A DNA stretch of 64,000 bases from Herbinix sp. Its GTDB lineage: Bacteria > Bacillota > Clostridia > Lachnospirales > Lachnospiraceae. The notes beneath the pieces were generated by a model that did not search any database, was not told where the DNA came from, and saw only the letters and a list, made by a program, of their open reading frames with translations. Made by a program: the position numbers and the translations under genes. The stretch is from assembly GCA_029256105.1 (NCBI GenBank), contig JAQSYO010000022.1:1-64000 (forward strand), in the 5' to 3' direction. Every line of letters starts with the position of its first letter. The stretch's first letter is position 1. This document shows, one piece after another, positions 1-9,871 of this stretch.

Positions 1-24
1 CCCTATATTACATTAAGCATAGGG
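1..24 (+). promoter_or_regulatory. Possible hairpin next to the GH130 ribosome site
   Basis: CCCTAT at 1-6 is complementary to ATAGGG at 19-24, and the second arm runs into the GGGAGG ribosome site of the first gene. If it forms in the mRNA it would partly occupy that site. The window edge cuts the context, so this may be chance. Confidence 0.25.
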
Positions 25-34
25 AGGCACAATA

Positions 35-1024
35 ATGAGCAAAATTATAGGGAGCTCTTTACCAAATATACCTTGGCAAGAAAAACCGGATGGATATGAT
101 ATGCCAGTGTGGAGATATAATGAAAATCCTATTATTCAGAGAAATGCAATCAAAAGTTCCAATAGTATATTTAACAGTGCTGTAATTCGACATAAGGATG
201 GATTTGCAGGAGTGTTCCGATGCGATAGCAAAGCTGTAAGTATGGATATATTTGCAGGATTTAGTGAAGATGGTGTACATTGGAAGATCAATGAAAACCC
301 AATCACCTTCCTCGGTGATGATGAAGAAATTTTAAAAAGAGAATATCGTTATGATCCAAGAGTATGTTTTATTGAAGATAGATATTATATTACATGGTGT
401 AATGGATACCATGGCCCTACCATCGGGGTAGGATATACATTTGATTTTCAGACCTTTTATCAGATAGAAAATGCTTTTTTACCTTACAATCGTAATGGCG
501 TATTATTCCCACGAAAAATAAACGGAAAGTATTGTATGCTCAGTAGACCGAGTGATAACGGACATACACCGTTTGGAGATATTTTTTACAGTCAAAGTGA
601 AGACCTGGAATATTGGGGTCATCATCGTCATGTAATGTCAACGATTAAAGATGATGTGTCCGCATGGCAAGGAACAAAGATAGGTGCAGGACCGATACCG
701 ATTGAAACCGATGAAGGTTGGCTTTTAATCTATCATGGTGTAATTACTACTTGCAATGGTTTGGTTTATCGTATGGGTTGTGCTATTTTGGATATCGATC
801 AGCCATGGAAGGTAAAATATCGCTCGAAGTATTACATAATGGCTCCTTATGAAAATTATGAATGCGTAGGCGATGTTCCGAATGTGGTATTCCCTTGTGC
901 AGCGTTAACCGATAGTGAAACAGGTAGAATTGCAATTTATTATGGTTGTGCCGATACAGTAACTGGTCTTGCCTTCACAACAGTGGATGAGTTGGTACAA
1001 TTCACAAAGGAAAACAGCTTTTAG
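35..1024 (+). CDS. GH130 family beta-mannoside phosphorylase or hydrolase
   Basis: The 329-residue product looks like a five-bladed beta-propeller GH130 enzyme. These act on beta-1,2- or beta-1,4-linked mannosides, usually by phosphorolysis to mannose 1-phosphate. Features seen are the early RNPI-like stretch ([19 protein letters not shown]), the [20 protein letters not shown] segment typical of the propeller, and late [19 protein letters not shown]. There is no signal peptide, so it acts in the cytoplasm on imported oligosaccharides. The start has GGGAGG 8 bases upstream. It leads an operon with GH38, GH3 and GH20 genes; by analogy with known GH130/GH38/GH20 loci, Man-beta-1,4-GlcNAc from N-glycans is a likely substrate, but a mannan oligosaccharide is also possible. 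The family call is firm; linkage and phosphorylase versus hydrolase activity are open. Confidence 0.85.
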   Translation: MSKIIGSSLPNIPWQEKPDGYDMPVWRYNENPIIQRNAIKSSNSIFNSAVIRHKDGFAGVFRCDSKAVSMDIFAGFSEDGVHWKINENPITFLGDDEEILKREYRYDPRVCFIEDRYYITWCNGYHGPTIGVGYTFDFQTFYQIENAFLPYNRNGVLFPRKINGKYCMLSRPSDNGHTPFGDIFYSQSEDLEYWGHHRHVMSTIKDDVSAWQGTKIGAGPIPIETDEGWLLIYHGVITTCNGLVYRMGCAILDIDQPWKVKYRSKYYIMAPYENYECVGDVPNVVFPCAALTDSETGRIAIYYGCADTVTGLAFTTVDELVQFTKENSF

Positions 1025-1064
1025 TATCTAGTGGATAAAATGTAGTTTGTACTGGAGGAAATTT

Positions 1065-4000
1065 ATGTATTTTTTAGATAAGAGAATAAAAGTAATCTGT
1101 GATGAATTAAAAAAACTATCCGTAGTTCAGACATTACCTGTGGAAAATTGGATCATGAAAAAGGGTAATTTTATTCACCCTCAGGACGTTGAGCTTTCAA
1201 AAGAGGAGTGGATAAATTTTGACAGCAAGACAATGCATTGGTATGGACCGGATGAGCATTATTGGTTTCGCAACGAATTTATCGTACCCTCATGTCTTGA
1301 AGGTAAAGCAATGTGGATGCATGTTAAGACACAAATTGAAGAATGGGATGACGGTAAAAACCCTCAATTCCTTCTGTTTGTTGATGGCGAGGCGACACAG
1401 GGTATTGATATGAACCATCGTAAGGTTCTATTAACAACCTCAGCTGTCGCTGGACAGACATATCGCCTGGATTTGCAGTCTTATACTGGAACCTTGCATT
1501 CAGAGTTTAATCTGATTGTTGAAATGCAGGAAATTGATCCGAGAATTGAAAAGCTCTATTATGATATCAGTGTACCACTTAGCGCTTTTCCTCGTATGGA
1601 TAAAGATGATACGACGCGAAGAGAGATTGAGACAGTACTAAATAATACAATTAATTTACTGGATCTTAGGACACCTTATAACGATGCCTTTTATGCAACC
1701 TTAGCGGATGCAGATCAGTATCTAACCAAGGCATTGTATGAAGATATGGCAGGTTTTTCTGAGGTAATTGCTACCTGTATCGGACATACCCATATTGATG
1801 TTGCTTGGTGGTGGACCGTGGAACAGACTCGTGAAAAAGTAGGTCGAAGCTTTGCTACAGTGCTTAAGCTAATGGACGAATATCCGAACTATAAATTTAT
1901 GTCTAGTCAACCACAGCTTTATTATTTCCTAAAGGAGCGATATCCGGAACTGTATGCTAGACTCAAAGAGCGAGTAACGGAAGGTCGTTGGGAGCCGGAA
2001 GGCGGAATGTGGGTTGAGGCAGACTGTAATCTTACCTCAGGAGAATCCCTTGTACGTCAATTTATGCATGGCAAGAAATTCTTTAAAGATGAATTTGGTA
2101 TTGATAATAAAATTTTATGGTTACCCGATGTATTTGGCTATTCCGGAGCGCTTCCTCAGATCATGAAGAAGAGTGGAATTGAATATTTCATGACCACCAA
2201 ATTAGCTTGGAATCAGTTTAATAAGATACCATTTGATACCTTTGAATGGAAAGGTATTGATGGAACAGAAATCTTAACACATTTGATAACAACACTTGGT
2301 ATTGGACAGAGTACAGAGGAGTTCTTTACCACCTATAACGGTGCACTCCATCCGGATTCCATTATGGGAGGATGGCTTCGCTATCAAAATAAAGACATTA
2401 ACAATGATATTCTAATTTCTTATGGTCATGGAGATGGCGGTGGCGGCCCAACCAGAGAGATGATAGAAAACTCAATTCGTATGGAAAAGGGTGTTAAGGG
2501 AATTCCTACGGTAAGACAGGAATTTGCTGGAACCTTCTTCGAAGAATTAGAAGAAAGAGTCAAAGATAATCGCAACCTACCGACTTGGGAAGGCGAGCTT
2601 TATTTTGAATATCATAGAGGTACTTATACTTCTATGGCGAGAAACAAACGCTCCAATCGTAAGAGCGAATTAATGCTAATGGATTTGGAATTATTATCTG
2701 TATTAGCGGCTTCTAAGAAAGAATATCCTTATGAAGCTCTTGATCAAATGTGGAAAAAGGTATTGCTCAACCAGTTCCATGATATCCTTCCCGGTTCTTC
2801 CATCAAACAGGTGTATGAAGTAACGAAGGAAGAGTATAATGAGCTTTCAGAACATGCTTCAGAATTAATTGATCAAAGACTGAAGGCATTAACACCAAGT
2901 GGAAATGGAATTACCGTATACAATACCTTAGGCTTTGTTCGTAATGATATTGTAAATATAGGCGAATGCAGTGCGAAAGCATTAAAAGATGATAACAATT
3001 ATTATCCTATTCAGCAGACTGCTGAAGGAGCTTATGTTTATCTACAGGGAATTCCTGCAAAAGGCAGTAAGACCTACGAAATCGCAGAAGTAGTTGCAGA
3101 TACTCCATTTAGACTTACCGATTTCTTCTTCGAGTCACCTTTTTATAAGGTTACGCTTGATAAACAAGGCATGATAACTTCAATTTATGATAAAGAAAAT
3201 GATAGAGAAGTTGTTCAACAGGGTGAACGCGCAAACTTAATACGTATGTATGAAGACAAACCGATTTATTATGATAATTGGGATATTGATATCTTCTATA
3301 CAGAGAAATCCTGGGATGTGGATGATGTAACAAGGTTTGAATGGACGGAGCTTGGAACTGTTCGTGCTACACTTGAAATTGATCGTAAGATTAGCAACTC
3401 CATCATTAAGCAAAAGATACATTTCTATGCGGATAGCAGAAGAATTGAGTTTAATACCTATGTTGATTGGAAAGAGCATCAACATCTGTTAAAGGTACAC
3501 TTCCCGGTTGACATTCATACGGATGAAGCAACCTTTGACGTTCAATTTGGTAATGTAACCAGAAAGGTTCATTCGAACACCAGCTGGGATGTCGCTAGAT
3601 TTGAAAGCTGCGGTCATAAATGGATGGATTTATCGGAAGGCCATTATGGAGTAAGTTTGCTGAATGATTGCAAATATGGTCATTCCGTAAAAGATAGCAA
3701 TATGGCATTAACCTTGATTAAGTCAGGAACAGAGCCAAATCCGACGACCGATCAGGAAGAACATTACTTTACTTATGCACTTTATCCCCATGCAGAGGAT
3801 TGGAGTTACAGTGAGACGGTTTACGAAGCTGCAAAGCTAAACCAGCCGGCGTATGCAATTGCAGGTGGTGTTGCTGGAGAGGAATACTCTTTCGCAGCTG
3901 TGAATAAGAAAAATGTTATGCTAGAAACAGTAAAACTCGCTGAGGACCAAAGCGGAATCATCCTTCGTATGTATGAATGCGAGAATGCGTTCACAAAGGC

Positions 4001-4157
4001 ACATGTGACACTAGGAGCTGTAGCAAATGTGGAATCTATTGAAGAGTGTAATCTTTTGGAGGAAACAAGCAATCAAATTCCAATGTCCAATGATGGATTT
4101 GATATTACAATTAAACCTTATGAAATTAAAACCTATAAGATAGTCCTAAAAAGATAA
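1065..4157 (+). CDS. GH38 alpha-mannosidase
   Basis: The 1030-residue protein is a full-length GH38 retaining alpha-mannosidase. The catalytic barrel contains the metal-binding HTHIDVAWWW motif, a GMWVEADCNL segment and WLPDVFGYSG, whose Asp355 matches the family nucleophile. A short helical middle domain (VLLNQFHDILPGSSIKQVYE) and a long beta-rich C-terminal half follow, as usual. I chose ATG 1065 because TGGAGGAAATTT lies just before it; an in-frame TTG at 1047 has no such site. No signal peptide is visible, so it should trim imported alpha-mannosides in the cytoplasm. It starts 40 bases after the GH130 gene and is surely co-transcribed with it, which supports N-glycan or mannan use. Exact linkage specificity cannot be read from the sequence. 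Confidence 0.93.
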   Translation: MYFLDKRIKVICDELKKLSVVQTLPVENWIMKKGNFIHPQDVELSKEEWINFDSKTMHWYGPDEHYWFRNEFIVPSCLEGKAMWMHVKTQIEEWDDGKNPQFLLFVDGEATQGIDMNHRKVLLTTSAVAGQTYRLDLQSYTGTLHSEFNLIVEMQEIDPRIEKLYYDISVPLSAFPRMDKDDTTRREIETVLNNTINLLDLRTPYNDAFYATLADADQYLTKALYEDMAGFSEVIATCIGHTHIDVAWWWTVEQTREKVGRSFATVLKLMDEYPNYKFMSSQPQLYYFLKERYPELYARLKERVTEGRWEPEGGMWVEADCNLTSGESLVRQFMHGKKFFKDEFGIDNKILWLPDVFGYSGALPQIMKKSGIEYFMTTKLAWNQFNKIPFDTFEWKGIDGTEILTHLITTLGIGQSTEEFFTTYNGALHPDSIMGGWLRYQNKDINNDILISYGHGDGGGGPTREMIENSIRMEKGVKGIPTVRQEFAGTFFEELEERVKDNRNLPTWEGELYFEYHRGTYTSMARNKRSNRKSELMLMDLELLSVLAASKKEYPYEALDQMWKKVLLNQFHDILPGSSIKQVYEVTKEEYNELSEHASELIDQRLKALTPSGNGITVYNTLGFVRNDIVNIGECSAKALKDDNNYYPIQQTAEGAYVYLQGIPAKGSKTYEIAEVVADTPFRLTDFFFESPFYKVTLDKQGMITSIYDKENDREVVQQGERANLIRMYEDKPIYYDNWDIDIFYTEKSWDVDDVTRFEWTELGTVRATLEIDRKISNSIIKQKIHFYADSRRIEFNTYVDWKEHQHLLKVHFPVDIHTDEATFDVQFGNVTRKVHSNTSWDVARFESCGHKWMDLSEGHYGVSLLNDCKYGHSVKDSNMALTLIKSGTEPNPTTDQEEHYFTYALYPHAEDWSYSETVYEAAKLNQPAYAIAGGVAGEEYSFAAVNKKNVMLETVKLAEDQSGIILRMYECENAFTKAHVTLGAVANVESIEECNLLEETSNQIPMSNDGFDITIKPYEIKTYKIVLKR

Positions 4158-4178
4158 TCTTAAATCAATAATCCTAAA

Positions 4179-4211
4179 CAATCGAATATATGCTTCACGT
4201 ATATTCGATTG
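4179..4211. other. Perfect 12 bp intergenic hairpin
   Basis: CAATCGAATATA at 4179-4190 and its exact complement at 4200-4211 flank a 9-base loop between the GH38 and GH3 genes. No T-run follows, so it is more likely an mRNA stability or processing hairpin within the operon than a terminator. Confidence 0.55.
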
Positions 4212-4236
4212 TCATGAATAAAAGGAGGATAATAAT

Positions 4237-6540
4237 ATGCCTCAACTATACATGGATAACAAATTCTCTGCCCTGGAACGGGCAGAGAATTTGTTATATC
4301 ACATGACTTTACGCGAGAAAATTGGACAATTAAATCAACGATTATATGGGTTTTCTGTATATGAACGTCATGGGCAGGAGATTACCATAACCGAAGAATT
4401 GAAAGAAGAAGTTGAAATTTTTGGAGGGTTAGGTGTACTTTACGGATTATATCGAGCAGATCCGTGGTCTGGAAAGAACTATACCAATGGATTAACTGGT
4501 CAATTGGCAATTAAAGCTTATAACATAGTACAAAAATATGTGATCGAGCATTCCAGACTTGGAATTCCGATGCTTTTAAGCAGTGAATGTCCGCATGGAC
4601 ATCAAGCCTTGGACGGATATTTATTGCCGGTTAATCTATGCACCGGAGCAACATTTCATCCGGAGCTACTACAAAAGGCATATGAGGTATGTGGAAGCCA
4701 GCTAAAGGAAATGGGAGTGGATATGGCATTAGTCTCCACACTGGATGTTCTTCGTGATCCACGCTGGGGTAGAAGTGAGGAATGCTACAGCGAGGATCCA
4801 TATCTTGCATCAGAATTTGCGAAGGCGGCAGTTACAGGCATTCAAAGCCAAGGCGTTGCAGTGGTAGCGAAGCATTTTTGCGCTCAGGGAGAAGGTACCG
4901 GAGGCATTAATGCTAGTGCAGCCAGAATTGGGGAACGGGAGCTTCGGGAAATACATCTTCCTACCGCAAAGGCTTGCTGTGAAGCTGGTGTTCAAGGAAT
5001 TATGGCTGCCTATAATGAGATTGATGGTGTTCCGTGTCATGCAAATAATAAATTATTAACACAAGTGCTTCGAAACGAATTAGGCTTTCAAGGTGTTGTT
5101 ATGTCTGATGGGGTCGCTATTGATCAACTAGATATTATGACGGGAGACCGGGTAATGTCTGGAGCGATGGCTCTGAAGGCGGGAGTAGATATCGGTCTTT
5201 GGGATACCGGTTTTGGACGCTTGGAGGAAGCTTATGAACGAGGTCTTGTATCGATAGAGGATATAGATAGATCAGTTCTACGGATACTCACTATGAAGTT
5301 TGAACGAGGCTTATTTGAGAAGCCGTATTTGCCGGAAGAGACTCCTTTGTCCAATTTCCATTATGACCAATGCCCGGAAGCACTTCAATTGGCGAGAGAA
5401 TCAGTTGTTTTATTAAAGAATGATAATAGCATACTGCCCTTGAACCCTGATGAAATTCATTCCATTGCTGTGATTGGTCCTAATGCTGATGAAATCTATA
5501 ATCAAATAGGAGATTATACGCCTCCTATTCTGGATGAAGAGGGAAGTACAGTTCTTCATGGTATAAAGGAATTCATCAAGAATAGCAAAAATGATATTGA
5601 GGTAAAATATTGCAGTGGCTGCGGTCTTCTTGAAGGAACAACGGAAGGAATTGCAGAAGCGGTGGAACTCTCCAATTCCTGTGATATCACTATCCTGGTA
5701 CTTGGAGGTTCCTCCAGTCGATTTGGAAAGGTGCAGTTTGACACAAATGGAGCTGCTATAATAAAGGATTCGGTTTCCATGGATTGTGGAGAAGGAGTTG
5801 ACAGCGCAAGACTTGAGCTTCCGAAGAAACAACAACAATTGGCGCAAGCGATTTATCGTAACCAAGCCATCGATCATAAGCCCTCGAAAGTAATCACAAT
5901 CTTAATTCAAGGACGTCCATATGCAATAGAGGATATTGCAAGTCAGTCATCAGGTGTGTTATGCTGTTTTTATCCGGGAATGAAGGGTGGGCAGGCGATC
6001 GCTGAGATTTTATTTGGTCGTATCAGTCCCTCCGGCCGACTTCCGGTATCCATACCGCGGCACGTAGGACAATTACCGGTTTATTATAATTATAAATCCT
6101 CCTATGCTGCCATGAACTATTATGACCTGGAAAATCGACCTTTATATTCTTTTGGTTACGGACTAAGCTATACCCAATTTCATTATCAAACTATAAGACT
6201 GGAGAAGGATAGTCTTTCCCTGTCCGATCTGTGCCAGAACAGGCTTCAGCTTATTTTTGAAATAACGAATTCTGGAGATATCGATTCATATGCGGTTCCT
6301 CAGCTTTATATCAGGGATATGCAAGCGAGTACTATCCGAAGAATAAGGGAATTAAAAGACTTTAGAAAAGTATGGGTACCAAAGGGAGAGACGGTTAAAG
6401 TCACCTTTACGTTAGATAAAGAGAAGCTATCAATATGGAATGATAAGATGGAATTTGTCGCTGAGCCGGGAGATTTCGAGATTTTCTTAAGTGATTGCGG
6501 AGAAGATATCTGGAAAGGTGTTTTCACCTTGCAATCCTAA
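4237..6540 (+). CDS. GH3 family beta-glycosidase (three-domain)
   Basis: The 767-residue protein has the usual layout of GH3 beta-glucosidases and beta-xylosidases: an N-terminal barrel (about 15-350), an alpha/beta sandwich (about 380-620) and a C-terminal fibronectin-III-like domain (about 650-760). The KHF motif (VVAKHFCAQGEG) and the nucleophile region VVMSDGVAIDQ, with Asp291, are present. The residue after the aspartate is Gly where the commonest motif is SDW, which points to a less-studied subgroup. There is no signal peptide. AAAGGAGG precedes the ATG. The gene sits between GH38 and GH20 genes, so its substrate may be a beta-linked glucose, xylose or GlcNAc in the same glycan. It lacks the short one-domain form typical of NagZ. 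Confidence 0.88.
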   Translation: MPQLYMDNKFSALERAENLLYHMTLREKIGQLNQRLYGFSVYERHGQEITITEELKEEVEIFGGLGVLYGLYRADPWSGKNYTNGLTGQLAIKAYNIVQKYVIEHSRLGIPMLLSSECPHGHQALDGYLLPVNLCTGATFHPELLQKAYEVCGSQLKEMGVDMALVSTLDVLRDPRWGRSEECYSEDPYLASEFAKAAVTGIQSQGVAVVAKHFCAQGEGTGGINASAARIGERELREIHLPTAKACCEAGVQGIMAAYNEIDGVPCHANNKLLTQVLRNELGFQGVVMSDGVAIDQLDIMTGDRVMSGAMALKAGVDIGLWDTGFGRLEEAYERGLVSIEDIDRSVLRILTMKFERGLFEKPYLPEETPLSNFHYDQCPEALQLARESVVLLKNDNSILPLNPDEIHSIAVIGPNADEIYNQIGDYTPPILDEEGSTVLHGIKEFIKNSKNDIEVKYCSGCGLLEGTTEGIAEAVELSNSCDITILVLGGSSSRFGKVQFDTNGAAIIKDSVSMDCGEGVDSARLELPKKQQQLAQAIYRNQAIDHKPSKVITILIQGRPYAIEDIASQSSGVLCCFYPGMKGGQAIAEILFGRISPSGRLPVSIPRHVGQLPVYYNYKSSYAAMNYYDLENRPLYSFGYGLSYTQFHYQTIRLEKDSLSLSDLCQNRLQLIFEITNSGDIDSYAVPQLYIRDMQASTIRRIRELKDFRKVWVPKGETVKVTFTLDKEKLSIWNDKMEFVAEPGDFEIFLSDCGEDIWKGVFTLQS

Positions 6541-6598
6541 AATTGTTCACGTAAAAACCCGTTGCTTTGTGATCAACGGGGAAGAAAGCGAGGAGTAT

Positions 6599-8452
6599 AT
6601 GTATTTATTACCCAATCCACAGAGTATTCAATATTTGAATCAGAATTTTCTTATTGCTTATAAAGGGAAAATTATTATCGATACGAACTGCAGTAATGCA
6701 ATATATCATTATGCAACAATACTGAAAAAGGATCTACTGGAGAACCTGGGGTTTGCACTTTCCATTACCAAAGGAGATGCCGAAAATGGAGGTATCTATC
6801 TTTCGGAGAACCCTTCCTTACAACAAGAGGAATATACGCTGGATATTACCTCGGAACGTATTACAATCCAAGGGGGGAATGACAGTGCAATTCTCTATGG
6901 AATTCAAACGCTCCGACAGATTATCAGTCAAGAGGGAGCAGTTCTACCTTGTGTCATAATTAGAGATTATCCTGAGATAAAGAATAGAGGGTATTACTTT
7001 GATGTAACCAGAGGCAGAATACCTACGCTTGATTACCTAAAAGCTTTTGCAGATAAACTCAGTTATTATAAGATAAACCAACTTCAATTGTATGTGGAGC
7101 ATAGTTATTTGTTCAAAGGGCTAAGCGAGGTTTGGCGTGATGATACCCCATTAACCGCGGAAGAAATTCTAGAATTGGATGCCTATTGTAGTAACATCAA
7201 TATTGAATTGGTTCCTTCATTGTCCAGCTTTGGTCATCTTTGCAAGTTGCTTAGCACAAAGACCTACTCCCATTTATGCGAACTTCCGAATTCAGAACAA
7301 GCTATATTTTCCTATAAAGATCGCATGGACCATCATACCATCGACGTTACCAACCAGGAAAGTCTCAGCTTAATTAAAAGCTTAATTGAGGAGTATCTTC
7401 CTTTATTTCGTTCTAAGCATTTTAATATTTGTGCAGATGAAACCTTTGATTTGGGAAAAGGCCGTAGCAAGCACCTGGCAGATAGTATCGGGTTAAATGC
7501 CATGTATGTGGAATATGTAAAGGAATTATGTTTATTTTTAATCGAGAAAGGGAAACGTCCGATGTTCTGGGGAGATATTGTATGTGGCTTCCCGGAAGCC
7601 TTTAAACAATTACCCAAGGAGACCATCTGTCTAAACTGGGGATATGCGTCTAATCAAAGTGAAGAAACAACGAAAACATTCCACGAGGTTGGCGCTACCC
7701 AATATGTATGTCCCGGTGTTGGAGGTTGGAATCAATTCATTAATATATTAGAATCTTCCTATGAAAACATTAGTCGCATGTGCAGCTATGCTCACAAATA
7801 TCAAGCAATCGGGGTTTTAAATACGGATTGGGGCGATTTTGGACATATTAATCATCCGGAGTTTTCCACAACCGGCATGATCTATGGAGCAGCATTTTCA
7901 TGGAATCGAGATATACTGCCCTTTAAAGAAATTAATAAACAAATATCCTACCTAGAATATGGGGATCATTCGGAAAGCTTCGTTGACCTTGTTGCGAAGA
8001 TTTCAACAAAAAGTAATTTCGAGTGGTACCACATCGTTTGTTATATGGAGATGGGAGTACGAGGGAATCAGATAAAAGAAATGGGCGAATTATTCTCTGA
8101 TTTAGATCTGAGCATAGCGAAAAAAGTAAATGAAGAATTACAAGTTGGTTTGCTTAAGCTCTATGAGGTGATGAAACATATGGACATCAGGAGAAGAGCA
8201 TTGGTAAAGCCTTACCTAGTTTTTGCCGAGGGTATGAAGTTGTTTAATTCGATTGGTGCGACAATAAGCAATTTATTATATGATATCCCGAATGACGAAG
8301 CCAAGAATCCAATGAAATTAGCGGTAGATTTAGAATACTGGTTTTATTCTTATAAAGATATATGGAGACAGGTTAGTAAAGAATCAGAACTATTTCGTTT
8401 GCAAAATATAGTGATTTGGTATGCGGATTTTCTACGAGATTTGAAGAATTAA
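6599..8452 (+). CDS. GH20 family exo-beta-N-acetylhexosaminidase
   Basis: The 617-residue product carries a GH20 N-terminal alpha/beta domain (about 1-120) and a catalytic barrel with the acid pair in ICADETFDLGKG, Asp280-Glu281, as in the cytoplasmic GcnA-type group. It should release terminal beta-GlcNAc or GalNAc by substrate-assisted catalysis. The start at ATG 6599 follows GCGAGGAG; the open frame extends back to 6491 inside the GH3 gene, but that part has no ribosome site and would overlap. It is the last gene of the glycan operon. A C-terminal helical part (about 450-617) is long for the core domain. No secretion signal is seen, so it acts on imported fragments. Confidence 0.87.
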   Translation: MYLLPNPQSIQYLNQNFLIAYKGKIIIDTNCSNAIYHYATILKKDLLENLGFALSITKGDAENGGIYLSENPSLQQEEYTLDITSERITIQGGNDSAILYGIQTLRQIISQEGAVLPCVIIRDYPEIKNRGYYFDVTRGRIPTLDYLKAFADKLSYYKINQLQLYVEHSYLFKGLSEVWRDDTPLTAEEILELDAYCSNINIELVPSLSSFGHLCKLLSTKTYSHLCELPNSEQAIFSYKDRMDHHTIDVTNQESLSLIKSLIEEYLPLFRSKHFNICADETFDLGKGRSKHLADSIGLNAMYVEYVKELCLFLIEKGKRPMFWGDIVCGFPEAFKQLPKETICLNWGYASNQSEETTKTFHEVGATQYVCPGVGGWNQFINILESSYENISRMCSYAHKYQAIGVLNTDWGDFGHINHPEFSTTGMIYGAAFSWNRDILPFKEINKQISYLEYGDHSESFVDLVAKISTKSNFEWYHIVCYMEMGVRGNQIKEMGELFSDLDLSIAKKVNEELQVGLLKLYEVMKHMDIRRRALVKPYLVFAEGMKLFNSIGATISNLLYDIPNDEAKNPMKLAVDLEYWFYSYKDIWRQVSKESELFRLQNIVIWYADFLRDLKN

Positions 8453-8592
8453 TTCCATAGCGGATTATGGTTAAACACCATCAAATTATGCTTAATTAAA
8501 CAGCGTTTCTAATGAAAAAGAAAAAGGCAAATAGAAATTAACTCGACAGTTTAAAAGTTCCTATGTTACATAAGAAGAAAGGTGGAACCCCC

Positions 8593-9372
8593 TTGAAGAT
8601 TGGTTTTTTTGATTCTGGAATTGGCGGACTCACAGTGCTACATCAGGCGATGCGGATGCTGCCCGAAGAAGACTTTATCTATTATGCAGATACCGATAAT
8701 GTTCCTTATGGAACAAAGACAAAAGAAGAGATTATCGGTTATGTTGATTTGGCGATTGAGTTTTTAGTTAATCAAGGGGTTAAGGCTATCGTAATTGCTT
8801 GCAATACTGCAACAAGCGTCGCGATTGAATTCTTGCGAGAGCGATATTCTCTGCCTATTCTTGGTATGGAACCGGCGGTGAAGCCGGCTGTGGAAAAATG
8901 TTCGAATAAACGGGTCATGGTAATAGCTACTCCCTTGACGGTGAAAGAGGATAAGCTGAAGAATTTGCTACGGCAGATTGATGATGATCATAGAGTAGAC
9001 CTACTACCCTTGCCTCAGTTGGTAACATTTGCTGAGGCGGGTAAGTTCGAAATAATGGAAGTAGAAAACTACTTGAGAAAGGAACTTTCCACGTATCACC
9101 TTGAGGATTATTCTGCTTTAATCTTAGGCTGTACCCATTTCAATTATTTTAAAGATACGTATCGAAGGATATTCCCTGCTGATGTGGAGTTCATTGACGG
9201 AAGCGAAGGTACGGTCAACCATTTGCTTAGCATACTTCAGGATAAGAAACTTCTGGAGCATAATTTGCCAAAGGTAGAGTATTACATGTCTGGTAGATTA
9301 GTGACGGAAGAAGATGAATTAGCTCGTTTTGCACAGCTTCATGAACGTTTGGAGCGTATGCTTCAATACTAA
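8593..9372 (+). CDS. murI: Glutamate racemase
   Basis: The 259-residue product interconverts L- and D-glutamate for peptidoglycan. It begins with the family motif IGFFDSGIGGLTVL and has both catalytic cysteines, Cys70 in ACNTATS and Cys180 in LGCTHF. The open frame starts at 8563, but a TTG at 8593 with AAGGTGG 7 bases upstream gives the normal N terminus (LKIGFFDSG) and length, so I use it. It is separated from the glycan operon by about 140 bases and followed by a strong terminator, so it appears monocistronic. No odd residues were noted. Confidence 0.95.
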   Translation: MKIGFFDSGIGGLTVLHQAMRMLPEEDFIYYADTDNVPYGTKTKEEIIGYVDLAIEFLVNQGVKAIVIACNTATSVAIEFLRERYSLPILGMEPAVKPAVEKCSNKRVMVIATPLTVKEDKLKNLLRQIDDDHRVDLLPLPQLVTFAEAGKFEIMEVENYLRKELSTYHLEDYSALILGCTHFNYFKDTYRRIFPADVEFIDGSEGTVNHLLSILQDKKLLEHNLPKVEYYMSGRLVTEEDELARFAQLHERLERMLQY

Positions 9373-9401
9373 TAATAGCAATACTAATAATAACAATTCA
9401 G

Positions 9402-9438
9402 GATCAATACTAATATATACCTAGTATTGATCTTTTTT
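9402..9438 (+). terminator. Intrinsic terminator after murI
   Basis: GATCAATACTA and TAGTATTGATC form an 11 bp stem, followed directly by TTTTTT. Confidence 0.85.
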
Positions 9439-9616
9439 AATACAGGAATAAAGAAAGGTTACAAGGCTGCCTTTCTTTAATATACGCTTAGCCTAATAAG
9501 AAATAACATTTATTTAACGGAAATATGCTTATGGATTTTACAATCCATCGATATAATATAATCATAATAAAAACATTATAGAGATTAAGACATTAGAAAG
9601 CAAAAGAGGCTAACGT

Positions 9617-9835
9617 ATGGTAGGATTGATGAAGCAATTATTTGATGAGCAGAATATTTATGATATCTTTGATAGTTTCGAGGAATTATTAGATGATATG
9701 GAAGATATAGATGACATGGAAGATATAGATGACATGGAAGATATAGAGGATATGGAAGATATAGAGGATATGGAAGATATAGAGGATATGAATGATATAG
9801 AGGATATGGAAGATTTAGAAGACATGGAAGTATAG
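9617..9835 (+). CDS. Acidic hexapeptide-repeat small protein
   Basis: I do not recognise this 72-residue protein. After an ordinary start (MVGLMKQLFDEQNIYDIFDS) it becomes a tandem array of the six-residue unit D-M-E-D-I-(D/E), about seven full copies and a partial one. The net charge is extremely negative and no Lys or Arg occurs after Lys6. AGAGG lies 7 bases before the ATG, and the next gene follows 36 bases after the stop with a perfect ribosome site. The DNA repeat unit is 18 bp, so copy number can change without a frameshift. A translated small protein is likely, but the array could also be an expanded repeat in a marginal ORF. Possible roles such as a cation-binding or nucleic-acid-mimic peptide are guesses. 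Confidence 0.5.
   Translation: MVGLMKQLFDEQNIYDIFDSFEELLDDMEDIDDMEDIDDMEDIEDMEDIEDMEDIEDMNDIEDMEDLEDMEV
9695..9832 (+). repeat. 18 bp in-frame tandem repeat
   Basis: Seven near-identical units of the type GATATGGAAGATATAGAG run from 9695 to 9820, followed by a partial unit. Most substitutions are GAT/GAC, GAT/GAG or GAA/GAG, so the coded peptide stays acidic. Confidence 0.95.
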
Positions 9836-9871
9836 AAAACCGCCGAAGACTACGATGGAAAGGAGGTTAAC

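Noticed and set aside
5413-5877. 154-codon minus-strand ORF opposite the GH3 gene
   Set aside because: Antisense shadow without start signals.
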